Shown: piece by piece, positions 8,327-17,208 of the stretch
Layout: every line of letters starts with the position of its first letter
Position numbering within the stretch: the first letter of the stretch is position 1
Source of the DNA: Pseudomonas flavescens
GTDB lineage: Bacteria; Pseudomonadota; Gammaproteobacteria; Pseudomonadales; Pseudomonadaceae
Assembly: GCF_013408425.1 (NCBI RefSeq)
Contig: NZ_JACBYV010000001.1
Location: 3,038,001-3,102,000 of the forward strand
DNA length: 64,000 nucleotides
Direction of reading: 5' to 3'
Translations under genes and position numbers: made by a program
Notes under the pieces: generated by a model
Databases searched by the model: none
What the model was told of the DNA's origin: nothing
Seen by the model: the letters and a program-made list of their open reading frames with translations, nothing else

Positions 8327-9446
8327 CCGCCTGTTCCCAGGTCGAGGCGCAGCGGTTGCGCCCGGTACGTTTGGCCTGGTACAGCGCCTGATCAGCACGG
8401 TGCAGGGCTTCATCGAGGTCGTCGTGCATGGATACCAGGGTCATCCCCACGGACAGGCTGAGGTTGTGCACTTTAACACCTATCGGCTCGGCCTCGCTGA
8501 ACGCCACCCGCAGCCGCTCGCAGCAGGACAGGAAGGCATCCGCATCGGTATTGGGCACCAGCAGCACGAACTCCTCGCCACCGTAACGGGCGATGATGTC
8601 GCCGTCGCGCAGGCAGGCCGTGGCAATCCCCGCAAATGCCTGCAACACGCGGTCGCCCGCCGCGTGGCCATGCCGGTCATTGATGTTCTTGAAGTGATCG
8701 AGATCGATCAGCGCCAGCCCATGGCGCCGCTTGGCTCCCAGCCCTTCCAGCTCCCGGGCGGCCAGACGCAGGAAATGACGGCGGTTGCACAACCCGGTGA
8801 GTTCGTCGGTGGCCACCAGATCTTCGAGCTGGCGCATCATCCCGCGCAGGGTTTCCTGATGCGCCTGCAACGCGAAACGACGCTGCCGCATGCGCTGACG
8901 CATGCTCTGCATATAAGAGGCGAACAGGCTCAGCCAAAACAGCACGAGACCCAGCGCGCAGACCTGCAGCGTAGCCAGACCGGGATCGCGCATGCGCATC
9001 TGGTAGGCGTCGTACAGGTTGATGAGCACGAACCCCAGGAACGCCAGACCGGCACAGCGAAAGAACACCCTCGGCGGCAGCTGGAACAGGCCGAACAGCA
9101 ACGACATGGGATAGATCAGCAGCAGGCTGCCGCGCCCTTCGTCGAGCATGGCGACCATAGCGGTCATCAGGCCCAGACCTACCAGTACCTGCGCCTCGGT
9201 GAGGCTGGGGTCGCGAAAGGTCAGATTGCGGCCCGACATGAACAGGGCGAAGAACAGCGACTGACTGACGACGGCAATACCCAGCAGCCCTGCGACCGAG
9301 CTGCCAGAAGCGCTGAAAAGGTCGTGATAATAGGCAATCCCTGCCAGCGCAGCGATCATCAGATAGGTAGCCACAGCCATGCCGAAACGCTTGATCAGCA
9401 GATTCTGTAACGTACGTTGGGTCAATCGACGGTTGCTTGGGATCAT
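8319..9446 (-). CDS. Membrane-bound diguanylate cyclase (GGDEF)
   Basis: 375 residues. About six hydrophobic segments fill residues 20-185 (ending LATLQVCALGLVLFWLSLFA), then a short linker and a GGDEF domain. The active-site loop is RYGGEEF and the RDGD motif five residues before it fits the inhibitory RxxD site, so the enzyme is probably active and product-inhibited. It makes c-di-GMP from two GTP at the inner membrane. The ATG at 9446 has a nearby GGAG; a GTG at 9479 is less likely. It is transcribed toward, and overlaps, the ferredoxin reductase gene. The membrane part is not a sensor domain I recognise. Confidence 0.9.
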   Translation of the reverse strand: MIPSNRRLTQRTLQNLLIKRFGMAVATYLMIAALAGIAYYHDLFSASGSSVAGLLGIAVVSQSLFFALFMSGRNLTFRDPSLTEAQVLVGLGLMTAMVAMLDEGRGSLLLIYPMSLLFGLFQLPPRVFFRCAGLAFLGFVLINLYDAYQMRMRDPGLATLQVCALGLVLFWLSLFASYMQSMRQRMRQRRFALQAHQETLRGMMRQLEDLVATDELTGLCNRRHFLRLAARELEGLGAKRRHGLALIDLDHFKNINDRHGHAAGDRVLQAFAGIATACLRDGDIIARYGGEEFVLLVPNTDADAFLSCCERLRVAFSEAEPIGVKVHNLSLSVGMTLVSMHDDLDEALHRADQALYQAKRTGRNRCASTWEQADA

Positions 9447-9642
9447 GGGCTCCGTCCCATACTGGCAACTAGCCGCCACTCTACCCGCGCGCCGTGAAAA
9501 AGCCTAGCGACGCTTCGCGTTATCGCCGCTGGGCCCTGACGGGTGTCCCAGGCGTCGGCCCCGCGGTATACTGCCGCGCCTTTTAGAACGCGCCGGCCAT
9601 GTTCCGGCGCCCAAGTTCCTGCCCTATAAGGGAGCGCCCCGC

Positions 9643-11166
9643 ATGACCGTGATCAAGCAAGACGATCTGATCCAGAGCGTCGCCGACGCCCTGCAATTCA
9701 TTTCCTATTACCATCCCGTCGACTTCATTCAGGCCATGCACGAGGCATACCTGAAGGAAGAGTCGCCTGCCGCCCGCGACTCCATGGCGCAGATTCTGAT
9801 CAACTCGCGCATGTGCGCCACCGGCCACCGTCCGATCTGCCAGGACACCGGCATCGTCACCGTATTCATCAAGGTGGGCATGGATGTGCGCTGGGATGGC
9901 GCCACCATGGGCGTCGACGACATGATCAACGAAGGCGTGCGCCGCGCCTACAACCTGCCGGAAAACGTCCTGCGCGCCTCGATCCTGGCCGACCCGGCCG
10001 GTGCCCGCAAGAACACCAAGGACAACACCCCGGCGGTGATCCACTACTCCATCGTGCCCGGCGACAAGGTCGAGGTCGATGTCGCAGCCAAGGGCGGCGG
10101 CTCGGAGAACAAGTCGAAGATGGCCATGCTCAACCCGTCCGACTCGATCGTCGACTGGGTACTCAAGACCGTCCCGACCATGGGCGCTGGCTGGTGCCCG
10201 CCTGGCATGCTGGGCATCGGCATCGGCGGTACTGCCGAAAAGGCTGCGGTGATGGCCAAGGAAGTGCTCATGGAGCACATCGACATCCACGAACTGCAAG
10301 CCCGTGGCCCGCAGAACAAGATCGAAGAACTGCGTCTTGAGCTGTTCGAGAAGGTCAACCAGCTGGGCATCGGCGCCCAGGGCCTGGGCGGCCTGACCAC
10401 CGTGCTCGACGTCAAGATCATGGATTACCCGACCCACGCGGCCTCGCTGCCGGTATGCATGATCCCCAACTGCGCCGCGACCCGTCACGCCCACTTCGTG
10501 CTCGATGGCAGCGGCCCGGCCGAGCTGGAAGCACCGGACCTCTCCGCCTACCCGGAAATCGTCTGGGAAGCCGGTCCGTCGGCGCGGCGCGTCGACCTCG
10601 ACACCCTGACCCCGGAAGACGTGCAGAGCTGGAAGCCGGGCGAGACCATCCTGCTCAACGGCAAGATGCTCACCGGTCGCGACGCCGCGCACAAGCGCAT
10701 GGTCGAGATGCTCAACAAGGGTGAAGAACTGCCGGTCGATCTGAAAGGCCGCTTCATCTACTACGTGGGCCCGGTCGACCCGATCGGCGACGAAGTGGTT
10801 GGCCCTGCCGGCCCGACCACCGCCACGCGGATGGACAAGTTCACCCGTCAGATCCTCGAACAGACCGGCCTGCTGGGCATGATCGGCAAATCCGAGCGTG
10901 GCCCGACCGCGATCGAAGCGATCAAGGACAACAAGGCCGTGTACCTGATGGCCGTCGGCGGCGCCGCCTACCTGGTGGCTCAGGCGATCAAGAAGTCCAA
11001 GGTGCTGGCGTTCGCCGAACTGGGCATGGAAGCGATCTACGAGTTCGACGTGAAAGACATGCCGGTCACCGTCGCCGTCGACAGCAACGGTGAGTCGGTA
11101 CACATCACCGGCCCGGCGATCTGGAACAAGAAGATCGCCGAAAGCCTGGCGGTGGAAGTGCAGTAA
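9643..11166 (+). CDS. fumA: Class I fumarate hydratase (4Fe-4S)
   Basis: 507 residues; interconverts fumarate and malate in the TCA cycle using an oxygen-sensitive [4Fe-4S] cluster. Fused alpha and beta parts are visible: the N-terminal part has CATGHRPICQDTGI, GGGSENKSKMAML and GAGWCPPGMLGIGIGG; the C-terminal part has GKMLTGRDAAHKRM and YYVGPVDP, with PAGPTTATRMD following. The start has an AAGGGAG ribosome site and the length agrees with gammaproteobacterial enzymes, slightly shorter than Escherichia coli FumA. It stands alone, followed by a terminator and the REP array. Confidence 0.95.
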   Translation: MTVIKQDDLIQSVADALQFISYYHPVDFIQAMHEAYLKEESPAARDSMAQILINSRMCATGHRPICQDTGIVTVFIKVGMDVRWDGATMGVDDMINEGVRRAYNLPENVLRASILADPAGARKNTKDNTPAVIHYSIVPGDKVEVDVAAKGGGSENKSKMAMLNPSDSIVDWVLKTVPTMGAGWCPPGMLGIGIGGTAEKAAVMAKEVLMEHIDIHELQARGPQNKIEELRLELFEKVNQLGIGAQGLGGLTTVLDVKIMDYPTHAASLPVCMIPNCAATRHAHFVLDGSGPAELEAPDLSAYPEIVWEAGPSARRVDLDTLTPEDVQSWKPGETILLNGKMLTGRDAAHKRMVEMLNKGEELPVDLKGRFIYYVGPVDPIGDEVVGPAGPTTATRMDKFTRQILEQTGLLGMIGKSERGPTAIEAIKDNKAVYLMAVGGAAYLVAQAIKKSKVLAFAELGMEAIYEFDVKDMPVTVAVDSNGESVHITGPAIWNKKIAESLAVEVQ

Positions 11167-11185
11167 GCATCGCCCCGCGGTAACC

Positions 11186-11220
11186 AGAAGCCCGGCCAAG
11201 TGCCGGGCTTCTGCGTTTCT
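11186..11220 (+). terminator. Terminator after fumA
   Basis: Stem AGAAGCCCGGC/GCCGGGCTTCT with a 5-base loop, followed by GCGTTTCT, 20 bases after the stop codon. Confidence 0.8.
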
Positions 11221-11237
11221 GGGGAAGCCCTCGATCG

Positions 11238-12206
11238 AATCGCCCGCGAGCGGGCTCCTACGCGTTCGCGTGGATGCCAGGGCCATGTAGGTGCCCGCTT
11301 GCGGGCGATGCGATGGTGGCCATTCAGCAAGATCGCGGTATGGCTGCCATTCGCCGGCAAGCCGGCTCCTACGCGTTCGCGTGGATGCCAGAGCCATGTA
11401 GGAGCCCGCTTGCGGGCGATGCGATGGTGGTCATCCTGCACAATCGCGGTATGGCTACCAATCGCCGGCAAGCCAGCTCCTACGCGTTCGCGTGGATGCC
11501 AGAGCCATGTAGGAGCCCGTTTGCGGGCGATGCGATGGTGGTCATCCTGCACAATCGCGGTATGGCTGCCAATCGCCGGCAAGCCGGCTCCTACACCATC
11601 GTGTGGATACCAGACACCGCGTAGGAGCCCGCTTGCGGGCGATGCGATGGTGGCCATTCAGCAAGATCGCGGTATGGCTACCAATCGCCGGCAAGCCGGC
11701 TCCTACGCGTTCGCGTGGATGCCAGAGCCATGTAGGAGCCCGCTTGCGGGCGATGCGATGGTGGTCATCCTGCACAATCGCGGTATGGCTGCCAATCGCC
11801 GGCAAGCCGGCTCCTACGCGCTCGCGTGGATACCAGACACCGCGTAGGGGCCCGCTTGCGGGCGATGCGATGGTGGCCATTCAGCAAGATCGCGGTATGG
11901 CTACCAATCGCCGGCAAGCCGGCTCCTACGCGTTCGCGTGGATGCCAGAGCCATGTAGGAGCCCGCTTGCGGGCGATGCGATGGTGGCCATTCAGCAAGA
12001 TCGCGGTATGGCTACCAATCGCCGGCAAGCTGGCTCCTACACCATCGTGTGGATACCAGACACCGCGTAGGAGCCCGTTTGCGGGCGATGCGATGGTGGT
12101 CATTCAGCAAGATCGCGGTATGGCTGCCATTCACCGGCAAGCCAGCTCCTACGCGCTCGCGTGGATACTAGACACCGCGTAGGAGCCCCGCCCTCGGGGC
12201 GAAGCG
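11238..12206. repeat. Tandem REP (BIME-like) array, eight 111-112 bp units plus a partial
   Basis: Each unit carries two REP hairpins in opposite orientation: GCCGGCAAGCCGGCTCCTAC and GTAGGAGCCCGCTTGCGGGC. The CTCCTAC mark recurs at 11255, 11366, 11477, 11588, 11700, 11811, 11923, 12034 and 12146, so spacing is 111 or 112 bases. The spacers come in a few alternating versions: GCGTTCGCGTGGATGCC versus ACCATCGTGTGGATACC, and GGCCATTCAGCAAGAT versus GGTCATCCTGCACAAT. The last hairpin (GCCCCG/CGGGGC at about 12185-12200) also lies where the TonB receptor gene would terminate. Open frames of over 200 codons cross it on both strands; they result from the stop-free repeat and are not genes. Confidence 0.93.
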
Positions 12207-12219
12207 ATTGTGGACGCGC

Positions 12220-14640
12220 TCAGAACTCCAGGGTGCTGGAGAGTTGCAGTTGACGCGGCTCGCCAATGGACACGTTGAGACTGTTCACCGACGAACTGTA
12301 GTAGGTCTTGTCGAACAGGTTCTTGGCGTTGAGCTGCAAGCGCAGCTTGTTCTCGCCCAGGCGCGTCTCATAGCTGGCGAAGGCATCGGCAACGGTATAC
12401 AACGGCAACGTGAAGGTGTTGTCGGAGTCCCCCTGGCGATCACCAACATAGCGAGCCCCCGTGCCCACTCTGAGGCGATCGCCGCCGAGCAGCGCACCAA
12501 GGTCATAGACGGCAGACAGCGAAGCGCTTTGCCTGGCGACGTTCTGCAGTTGATTGCCTTTGATCGACGGATCCTTGGTCACCTCTGCATCGGTAAAGGC
12601 GAACGTGCCGATCAGGCTGATACGATCAGTGAGTTGGCCAGTGAGATCCAGCTCGACGCCCCGCGAGCGGACTTCCCCCGCCGCTCGGCGATAGCCCTCG
12701 AGATCGAGAACCGAAACGTTCTCCTTGACGATATCGAACAGCGCCAGGGTACCGGTGATGCGCCCGGGCATATCCAGTTTGGCCCCCAGCTCCCAGCTCT
12801 TGCCCTCCTCCGGCGCCATCTCGTTGACAGAGCCGATGCCGCTTTGCGGTGCAATCGTCGAGTTGGGCTTGAAGGATTCACTGTAGCCACCATAGAGCGA
12901 CAGCTCGTCGTTGAGCTTGTAGACCAGGCCGACACGCGGCATCCACAACTGGCCGTTGATGTCGGTGTTCTTGTTGAACGGCCGCCCACGCCCGGCAAGC
13001 TGGTCATATAGCTGATAACGGGCACCAGCGACGAAGATCCATTGCTCGTTGAGGTGGATGGAGTCCTGAATGAAGGCCGACTGAGTGACCACTCGATCGG
13101 TTTGGTCGCTGTCGCTGGCAACCACCGTCGTGGGCACCGGGTCGAGCCCGTAGATAGGCTGGTTGTAATCGAGCCGGCGCGTGGTTGTCTGTCGAATCAG
13201 ATCCTCGCGGTAGAACTTGCGGTACTCGTGATCCACGCCCATCAGCAGATCGTGCCGCATACCGCCCAGCTCGACCCTGCCGTCTAGGTCGAACGTCGCG
13301 AAGTGCGAGGTGCTGACCGCGCCACGTGTGCCATCCAGACGGCGCCCTACGGTGCCGTTGCTGGTATTCACACTGGTCACCCGCGCCTGGTAATCGTCAT
13401 AGGTATCGCGGTTGTAGCTATAGGCGAAATGGGCCTTCCAGTCATCGTTGAGCTGGTGGGAGAGGTCGAAGATGCTCAGGTTGGAACGACCTTCGGTGAC
13501 GTTGTAAGGCTCATCCAGACGACGTTCGCTGGGAATGTCGAGCGGCTTGCCATTGACGAACACCGTGCCCCGGTCGAAAGGCACCGAATACTCGCGGTAC
13601 TCGTGGCTGAGGGTGACGGTGGTGTCTTCGCCGTACCAGGCCAGCGAGGGCGCGAAGGTCTTGTCGCGATTGGTGCCGAAGCTACGCCAGTAGTCGGCGT
13701 CGTCGTAATCGGCGATCAGCCGATAGGCCAGGCCGGTTTCGCCCAGTGGGCCGGTGAGGTCGAGGGTGCCGCCACTGCCGTTCTTGCCATGGCCAAAGGT
13801 CGAAGCCCGGCCGGTGATGGCGCGGTAGCTTTCCAGCTGAGGTTTCTTGCTGACCACATTGATCACGCCGCCCGGATCGAGAATGCCGTAGAGCATCGAC
13901 GACGGCCCCTTGAGCACCTCGACGCGCTCGGCGGTGGCGGTGAAATTGCGGCCCTGGATGGTACGCATGCCGTCACGCAGGATGGAACCATCACGGTTGT
14001 CACCGAACCCGCGCTTCATCACCGCATCGAGCGTGCTGCCCAAGGTATTGGACTGGGTGATGCCACTGACGTTGACCAGGGCATCATCGAGATTCTGTGG
14101 CTGCTGATCCTGCAGCACCTGCGCCGGCACCACCGCGACGGCCTGGGGAATATCCAGCAGTGGCGTGTCGCTGCGTGTCAGCGAGGTGGTTTCGGGTGGC
14201 TGATAGCTGTAGGCCGTGGTGCGTTGCGACTGAATGTTCACGGCGCCCAGATTCACTGCGCCATCGGCAGGCACTGCCTGCAGCGTGATGGTGCCGGCGC
14301 CCGCTCGCGCGAAGGTGAAACCGGAGCCGGCCAGCAAGCGGGCCAGCGCCTGCTCGACGCTCATGCGCCCCTGCAGTGCCGAGGCCTGCACGGCGTATGG
14401 CGCTTCGTCGGTATACACCACGTTGAGGCCGGTGGTTCGGCTGAACGCATCGAGCGCCTGCGGCAGCGGCTGCGCCGGTATGGCGAACGCATAGGTCGCC
14501 GCCTGATCGGCCACGGCCTGGGCCAGCGCCGGCGGTGCCAGTGGCAGCATCCCCGTGCTCAGCAGGAGGGCCGCCAGGCCGACATGTTTCAAGGTGGCAT
14601 CCTGCCGACGCATGGTGCGGTGATTCATGGCTTTCATCAT
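12220..14640 (-). CDS. TonB-dependent siderophore receptor with STN signalling domain
   Basis: 806 residues; an outer-membrane ferric-siderophore transporter. After a long signal peptide ending PPALAQA comes an STN domain (about 48-120; FAIPAQPLPQALDAFSRTTG), which contacts a FecR-type anti-sigma protein. Then come the plug (from about 150; DIPQAVAVVPAQVL, VEVLKGPSSMLYG) and a beta-barrel ending in phenylalanine (STLEF). The domain order resembles the FoxA/FiuA hydroxamate receptors; the ligand is inferred, not shown. It is the last gene of a sigma/anti-sigma/receptor cluster. Several in-frame starts lie close together (14640, 14637, 14628), so the exact start is uncertain. The first REP-array hairpin may serve as its terminator. 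Confidence 0.93.
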   Translation of the reverse strand: MMKAMNHRTMRRQDATLKHVGLAALLLSTGMLPLAPPALAQAVADQAATYAFAIPAQPLPQALDAFSRTTGLNVVYTDEAPYAVQASALQGRMSVEQALARLLAGSGFTFARAGAGTITLQAVPADGAVNLGAVNIQSQRTTAYSYQPPETTSLTRSDTPLLDIPQAVAVVPAQVLQDQQPQNLDDALVNVSGITQSNTLGSTLDAVMKRGFGDNRDGSILRDGMRTIQGRNFTATAERVEVLKGPSSMLYGILDPGGVINVVSKKPQLESYRAITGRASTFGHGKNGSGGTLDLTGPLGETGLAYRLIADYDDADYWRSFGTNRDKTFAPSLAWYGEDTTVTLSHEYREYSVPFDRGTVFVNGKPLDIPSERRLDEPYNVTEGRSNLSIFDLSHQLNDDWKAHFAYSYNRDTYDDYQARVTSVNTSNGTVGRRLDGTRGAVSTSHFATFDLDGRVELGGMRHDLLMGVDHEYRKFYREDLIRQTTTRRLDYNQPIYGLDPVPTTVVASDSDQTDRVVTQSAFIQDSIHLNEQWIFVAGARYQLYDQLAGRGRPFNKNTDINGQLWMPRVGLVYKLNDELSLYGGYSESFKPNSTIAPQSGIGSVNEMAPEEGKSWELGAKLDMPGRITGTLALFDIVKENVSVLDLEGYRRAAGEVRSRGVELDLTGQLTDRISLIGTFAFTDAEVTKDPSIKGNQLQNVARQSASLSAVYDLGALLGGDRLRVGTGARYVGDRQGDSDNTFTLPLYTVADAFASYETRLGENKLRLQLNAKNLFDKTYYSSSVNSLNVSIGEPRQLQLSSTLEF

Positions 14641-14731
14641 CCCAGGTGCTGGTTCTCATTGCGAAAAAGTCGCATTCAAAGCAGTACACGGATGCCGATG
14701 GGGTTTACCTCACCCTCCAGCGAAAATATTT

Positions 14732-15712
14732 TCAGCGCAGGATGATCAGGCGTCCCAGCACAGTGTGCTGCTGGAAGCCGACGACGCCCTGCAGGGCATC
14801 GAGAATCGCCTGGGGATCCTGGCTGGCGAAGCTGCCACTGACCCGCCGCTCGCGCAGGTCATCGTTGAGCAGCACGATGCGCCCCGGGTGATAGCGGCGC
14901 AGTTCGTCGAGCACTTCGCCCAGCGGCGTACGGTAGAAGCTCAGACGGCCGTCACACCAGGAAGTCAGCGCTTCGGCATCGACACTGCGCAACTTGCCGC
15001 TGACGCCATCGGCAAAACTCAGTTGCTGATCGGCGGTGAGCACCCGCGGTGCCTCCAGTGGCCCACCACGAACGGCCACCCGGCCCTGCAGCACCGAGAC
15101 CCGGGCGCCATCATCGAACCGGCGCACTTCGAAACGCGTGCCGAGCACCCGTGCCTCGCCACCGGCGGCGGCCACGGTGAAGGGAATATCGCCCGGCACC
15201 ACACTGAAATACGCCGCACCACGCCGCAGCTCGACATGCCGCTCGCCCGCGCCATACTCGACGGCGATGGCGCTGTCGGCATCCAGCACCACGGTGGAGC
15301 CATCGCTCAATGTCACGCTGCGCACCTGCCCGGGTGCCGAGACCATGTCCGCGCCCAGGTCATCGACCCAGCGCAACGGCTGCCACCCGCCTCCCCAGAC
15401 CACCAGCAGCAGGCAGGCGGCCAGCGCCAGTGCCGAGGCCCAGTACGGGCGGCGGCTCGACGGCGGGCGCAGGTACTGCTGCAAGGCGGCGGCCTCTTCC
15501 TCGGCCAGGCGCTGGGCAGCCGGGCGGCTCAGGTGCCAGAGCGACTGCATGCGCACGAAGGTATCGACATGCTCGGGCGCGGCGGCCAGCCATTGCTCGA
15601 AGGCCATCTGTACCTTGTCGCCCGGCTGGCCCTGCAGACGGCCGAGCCACAGCCAGGCGTCCTGTTCGATGCGCGACAGTGACTCCTCCTGTATGTATGA
15701 CTCGTGGCTCAT
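14732..15712 (-). CDS. FecR-family anti-sigma regulator
   Basis: 326 residues. The cytoplasmic N-terminal part (1-85) carries the sigma-binding helices with W-rich signature (DAWLWLGRL, FEQWLA). A single membrane segment follows (ASALALAACLLLVVWGGGW, about 91-110). The FecR periplasmic domain has ERHVELRRGAAYFSV and VLGTRFEVRR, and the end (VVGFQQHTVLGRLIILR) resembles an STN-like domain. It transmits the receptor signal to the sigma factor across the inner membrane. Its ATG overlaps the sigma-factor stop as ATGA, so translation is coupled. The receptor gene follows after 91 bases. Confidence 0.93.
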   Translation of the reverse strand: MSHESYIQEESLSRIEQDAWLWLGRLQGQPGDKVQMAFEQWLAAAPEHVDTFVRMQSLWHLSRPAAQRLAEEEAAALQQYLRPPSSRRPYWASALALAACLLLVVWGGGWQPLRWVDDLGADMVSAPGQVRSVTLSDGSTVVLDADSAIAVEYGAGERHVELRRGAAYFSVVPGDIPFTVAAAGGEARVLGTRFEVRRFDDGARVSVLQGRVAVRGGPLEAPRVLTADQQLSFADGVSGKLRSVDAEALTSWCDGRLSFYRTPLGEVLDELRRYHPGRIVLLNDDLRERRVSGSFASQDPQAILDALQGVVGFQQHTVLGRLIILR

Positions 15713-16296
15713 GGCGCGACGCTTCCGTGTGAGTGGCTGGCCGGCGTGTCGATGACGCTGGCCTTGCAGGCTTCCAGGGCGCGCATCATATGTTTTTCCA
15801 CGGCGCTCTGGGAAAGCGCCATGCTGCGGGCGATCTGCCCATAGGTCTGACCGTGAATGCGATTGAGCAGGAAAATGTGCCGGGTTCGCTCCGGCAGCCC
15901 CCGCAGCGCGGCCTCCACACGGCGCAGATCGCTGCCCGCTTCCAGGGCGGCATCCGGTGAGACGCTGGTGTCATTACGCTGCTCGGACAGCAGTCCGGCT
16001 TCGTTACGGCTGCGCGCGCCCTCGCTGCGCAAATGGTCGATGGCCAGGTTGTGGGCGCTGCGAATCAGGTAGCTGCCCATGTCTTCGAGCGGCGCACTGG
16101 GCCGTCGCCAGAAACGCAGGAACAGCTCCTGCACCAGATCCGCCGCAGTTGCCCGGCAACCGACGCGCCGCCGCAACACCGCTTCCATCTGTTCACGACG
16201 GGCGAGAAAGGTGCGCAGGAAAGCATCGCGCTGTACCGGCTCCGTCGCGGACGGATCGGGCTGGCGAGGCTCGAGTGAAGACGGCTGGTCGACCAT
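15709..16296 (-). CDS. FecI-type ECF sigma factor
   Basis: 195 residues. Region 2 (DLVQELFLRFWRR; SYLIRSAHNLAIDHLR) and region 4 (LPERTRHIFLLNRIHGQTYGQIA; SQSAVEKHMMRALEAC) are both present. It should direct transcription of the downstream receptor when released by FecR. The open frame runs to 16548, but the upstream part covers the promoter and Fur box; the ATG at 16294-16296 gives a normal size with a somewhat long N-terminus. The sigma, FecR and receptor genes form a typical cell-surface signalling operon. Confidence 0.92.
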   Translation of the reverse strand: MVDQPSSLEPRQPDPSATEPVQRDAFLRTFLARREQMEAVLRRRVGCRATAADLVQELFLRFWRRPSAPLEDMGSYLIRSAHNLAIDHLRSEGARSRNEAGLLSEQRNDTSVSPDAALEAGSDLRRVEAALRGLPERTRHIFLLNRIHGQTYGQIARSMALSQSAVEKHMMRALEACKASVIDTPASHSHGSVAP

Positions 16297-16349
16297 GAAG
16301 TGGGGTTGCTCGTGACGATGCGCCAGAGGCGTGGCAGCAATCAGGCGAA

Positions 16350-16364
16350 TGATAATGCTTATCA
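16350..16364 (-). promoter_or_regulatory. Fur box upstream of the sigma-factor gene
   Basis: TGATAA-TGC-TTATCA, a perfect inverted repeat embedded in AATGATAATGCTTATCAA, close to the Fur consensus GATAATGATAATCATTATC. It is about 54 bases before the sigma-factor ATG, so the cluster should be repressed by iron. The divergent DUF1028 gene starts 89 bases away on the other side. Confidence 0.75.
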
Positions 16365-16452
16365 ACAAATACCGATAGCGTTGCGACGACCGACAAGCGG
16401 AACGATCGCGACCGGTCCGCGGCCTAAGGCACATGCGCATAAAGGAGCTGCC

Positions 16453-17127
16453 ATGACTTTTTCCATCGTTGCCCGCTGCCCCAGAACCGGCCAGTTCGGC
16501 GTTGCCGCCGCTACCGCAATGCCCGCCGTCGGCAAGCTGCTCAGCCACGCCGCCGCAGGTGCTGGGGCGGTGGCGACCCAGGCGCAGGTCAATCCCTACC
16601 TGGGCCTCGACGGGCTGGCATTGTTACGCCAGGGCCATTCAGCCCCCGCAGCACTTAAACGGCTGATGGATACCGACCCGTGCATGGAACTGCGTCAGCT
16701 GGCGTTGATCGACCGCGAGGGGGACAGTGTCTGCTGGACGGGTGATCAGTGCATTCCCTGGGCGGGTTCGCTATCCGGTGAACAGTTTTCCGTGCAGGGC
16801 AATCGCCTTGTCGGGCCGCAGGTGCTGGACGCCGTGGCCGACGCCTTTCGCCATGGCGAGGATCGGCCGCTGGTCGAACGGCTGATCCATGCCCTGTCCG
16901 CCGGTGATGCCCGTGGCGGTGACCGCCATGGCGAATCCTCGGCGGTGATCTATATCGTCGACCGCGAGGAGTACCCGCTGTGGGATATCCGCGTCGATCA
17001 TCACCTCGATCCGGTCGCCGAGCTGTGGCGCCTGCACGGCGTATTCGCGCGCGAAGTGCTGCCGGAGATACTCGCCATGCCGACCCGCGAGAACCCTGCC
17101 GGCAAGGCTGCCGAAGATGCGGTCTGA
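16453..17127 (+). CDS. DUF1028 family protein
   Basis: 224 residues opening MTFSIVARCPRTGQFGVAAAT, characteristic of DUF1028, an Ntn-hydrolase-like family with GAGAVATQAQVNPYLG and GNRLVG motifs. Some members are annotated as accessory proteins to peptidase or nucleoside degradation clusters, but the reaction is not established. The ATG at 16453 has an AAGGAG site; the open frame extends to 16300 over the Fur region and is not translated there. A cysteine hydrolase follows after 81 bases, and the two may share a transcript. Confidence 0.85.
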   Translation: MTFSIVARCPRTGQFGVAAATAMPAVGKLLSHAAAGAGAVATQAQVNPYLGLDGLALLRQGHSAPAALKRLMDTDPCMELRQLALIDREGDSVCWTGDQCIPWAGSLSGEQFSVQGNRLVGPQVLDAVADAFRHGEDRPLVERLIHALSAGDARGGDRHGESSAVIYIVDREEYPLWDIRVDHHLDPVAELWRLHGVFAREVLPEILAMPTRENPAGKAAEDAV

Positions 17128-17208
17128 AAGATCGCCACAACGCTGACTGGCCCCCTGTTCCCCTGTACAGGCTAAGGTGTAAACCATCCCCTTCCCATGG
17201 AGCACATC

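Noticed and set aside
11200..12182. Open frames of 110-215 codons on both strands across the REP region, with repeated MDTRHRVGARLRAMRWW-like translations
   Set aside because: They follow the DNA repeat period, exist on both strands at once and have no ribosome site or homology; they are by-products of a stop-free repeat.
11238..12206. CRISPR array
   Set aside because: The unit is 111-112 bp with near-identical spacers and palindromic REP cores; there are no unique spacers and no cas genes.
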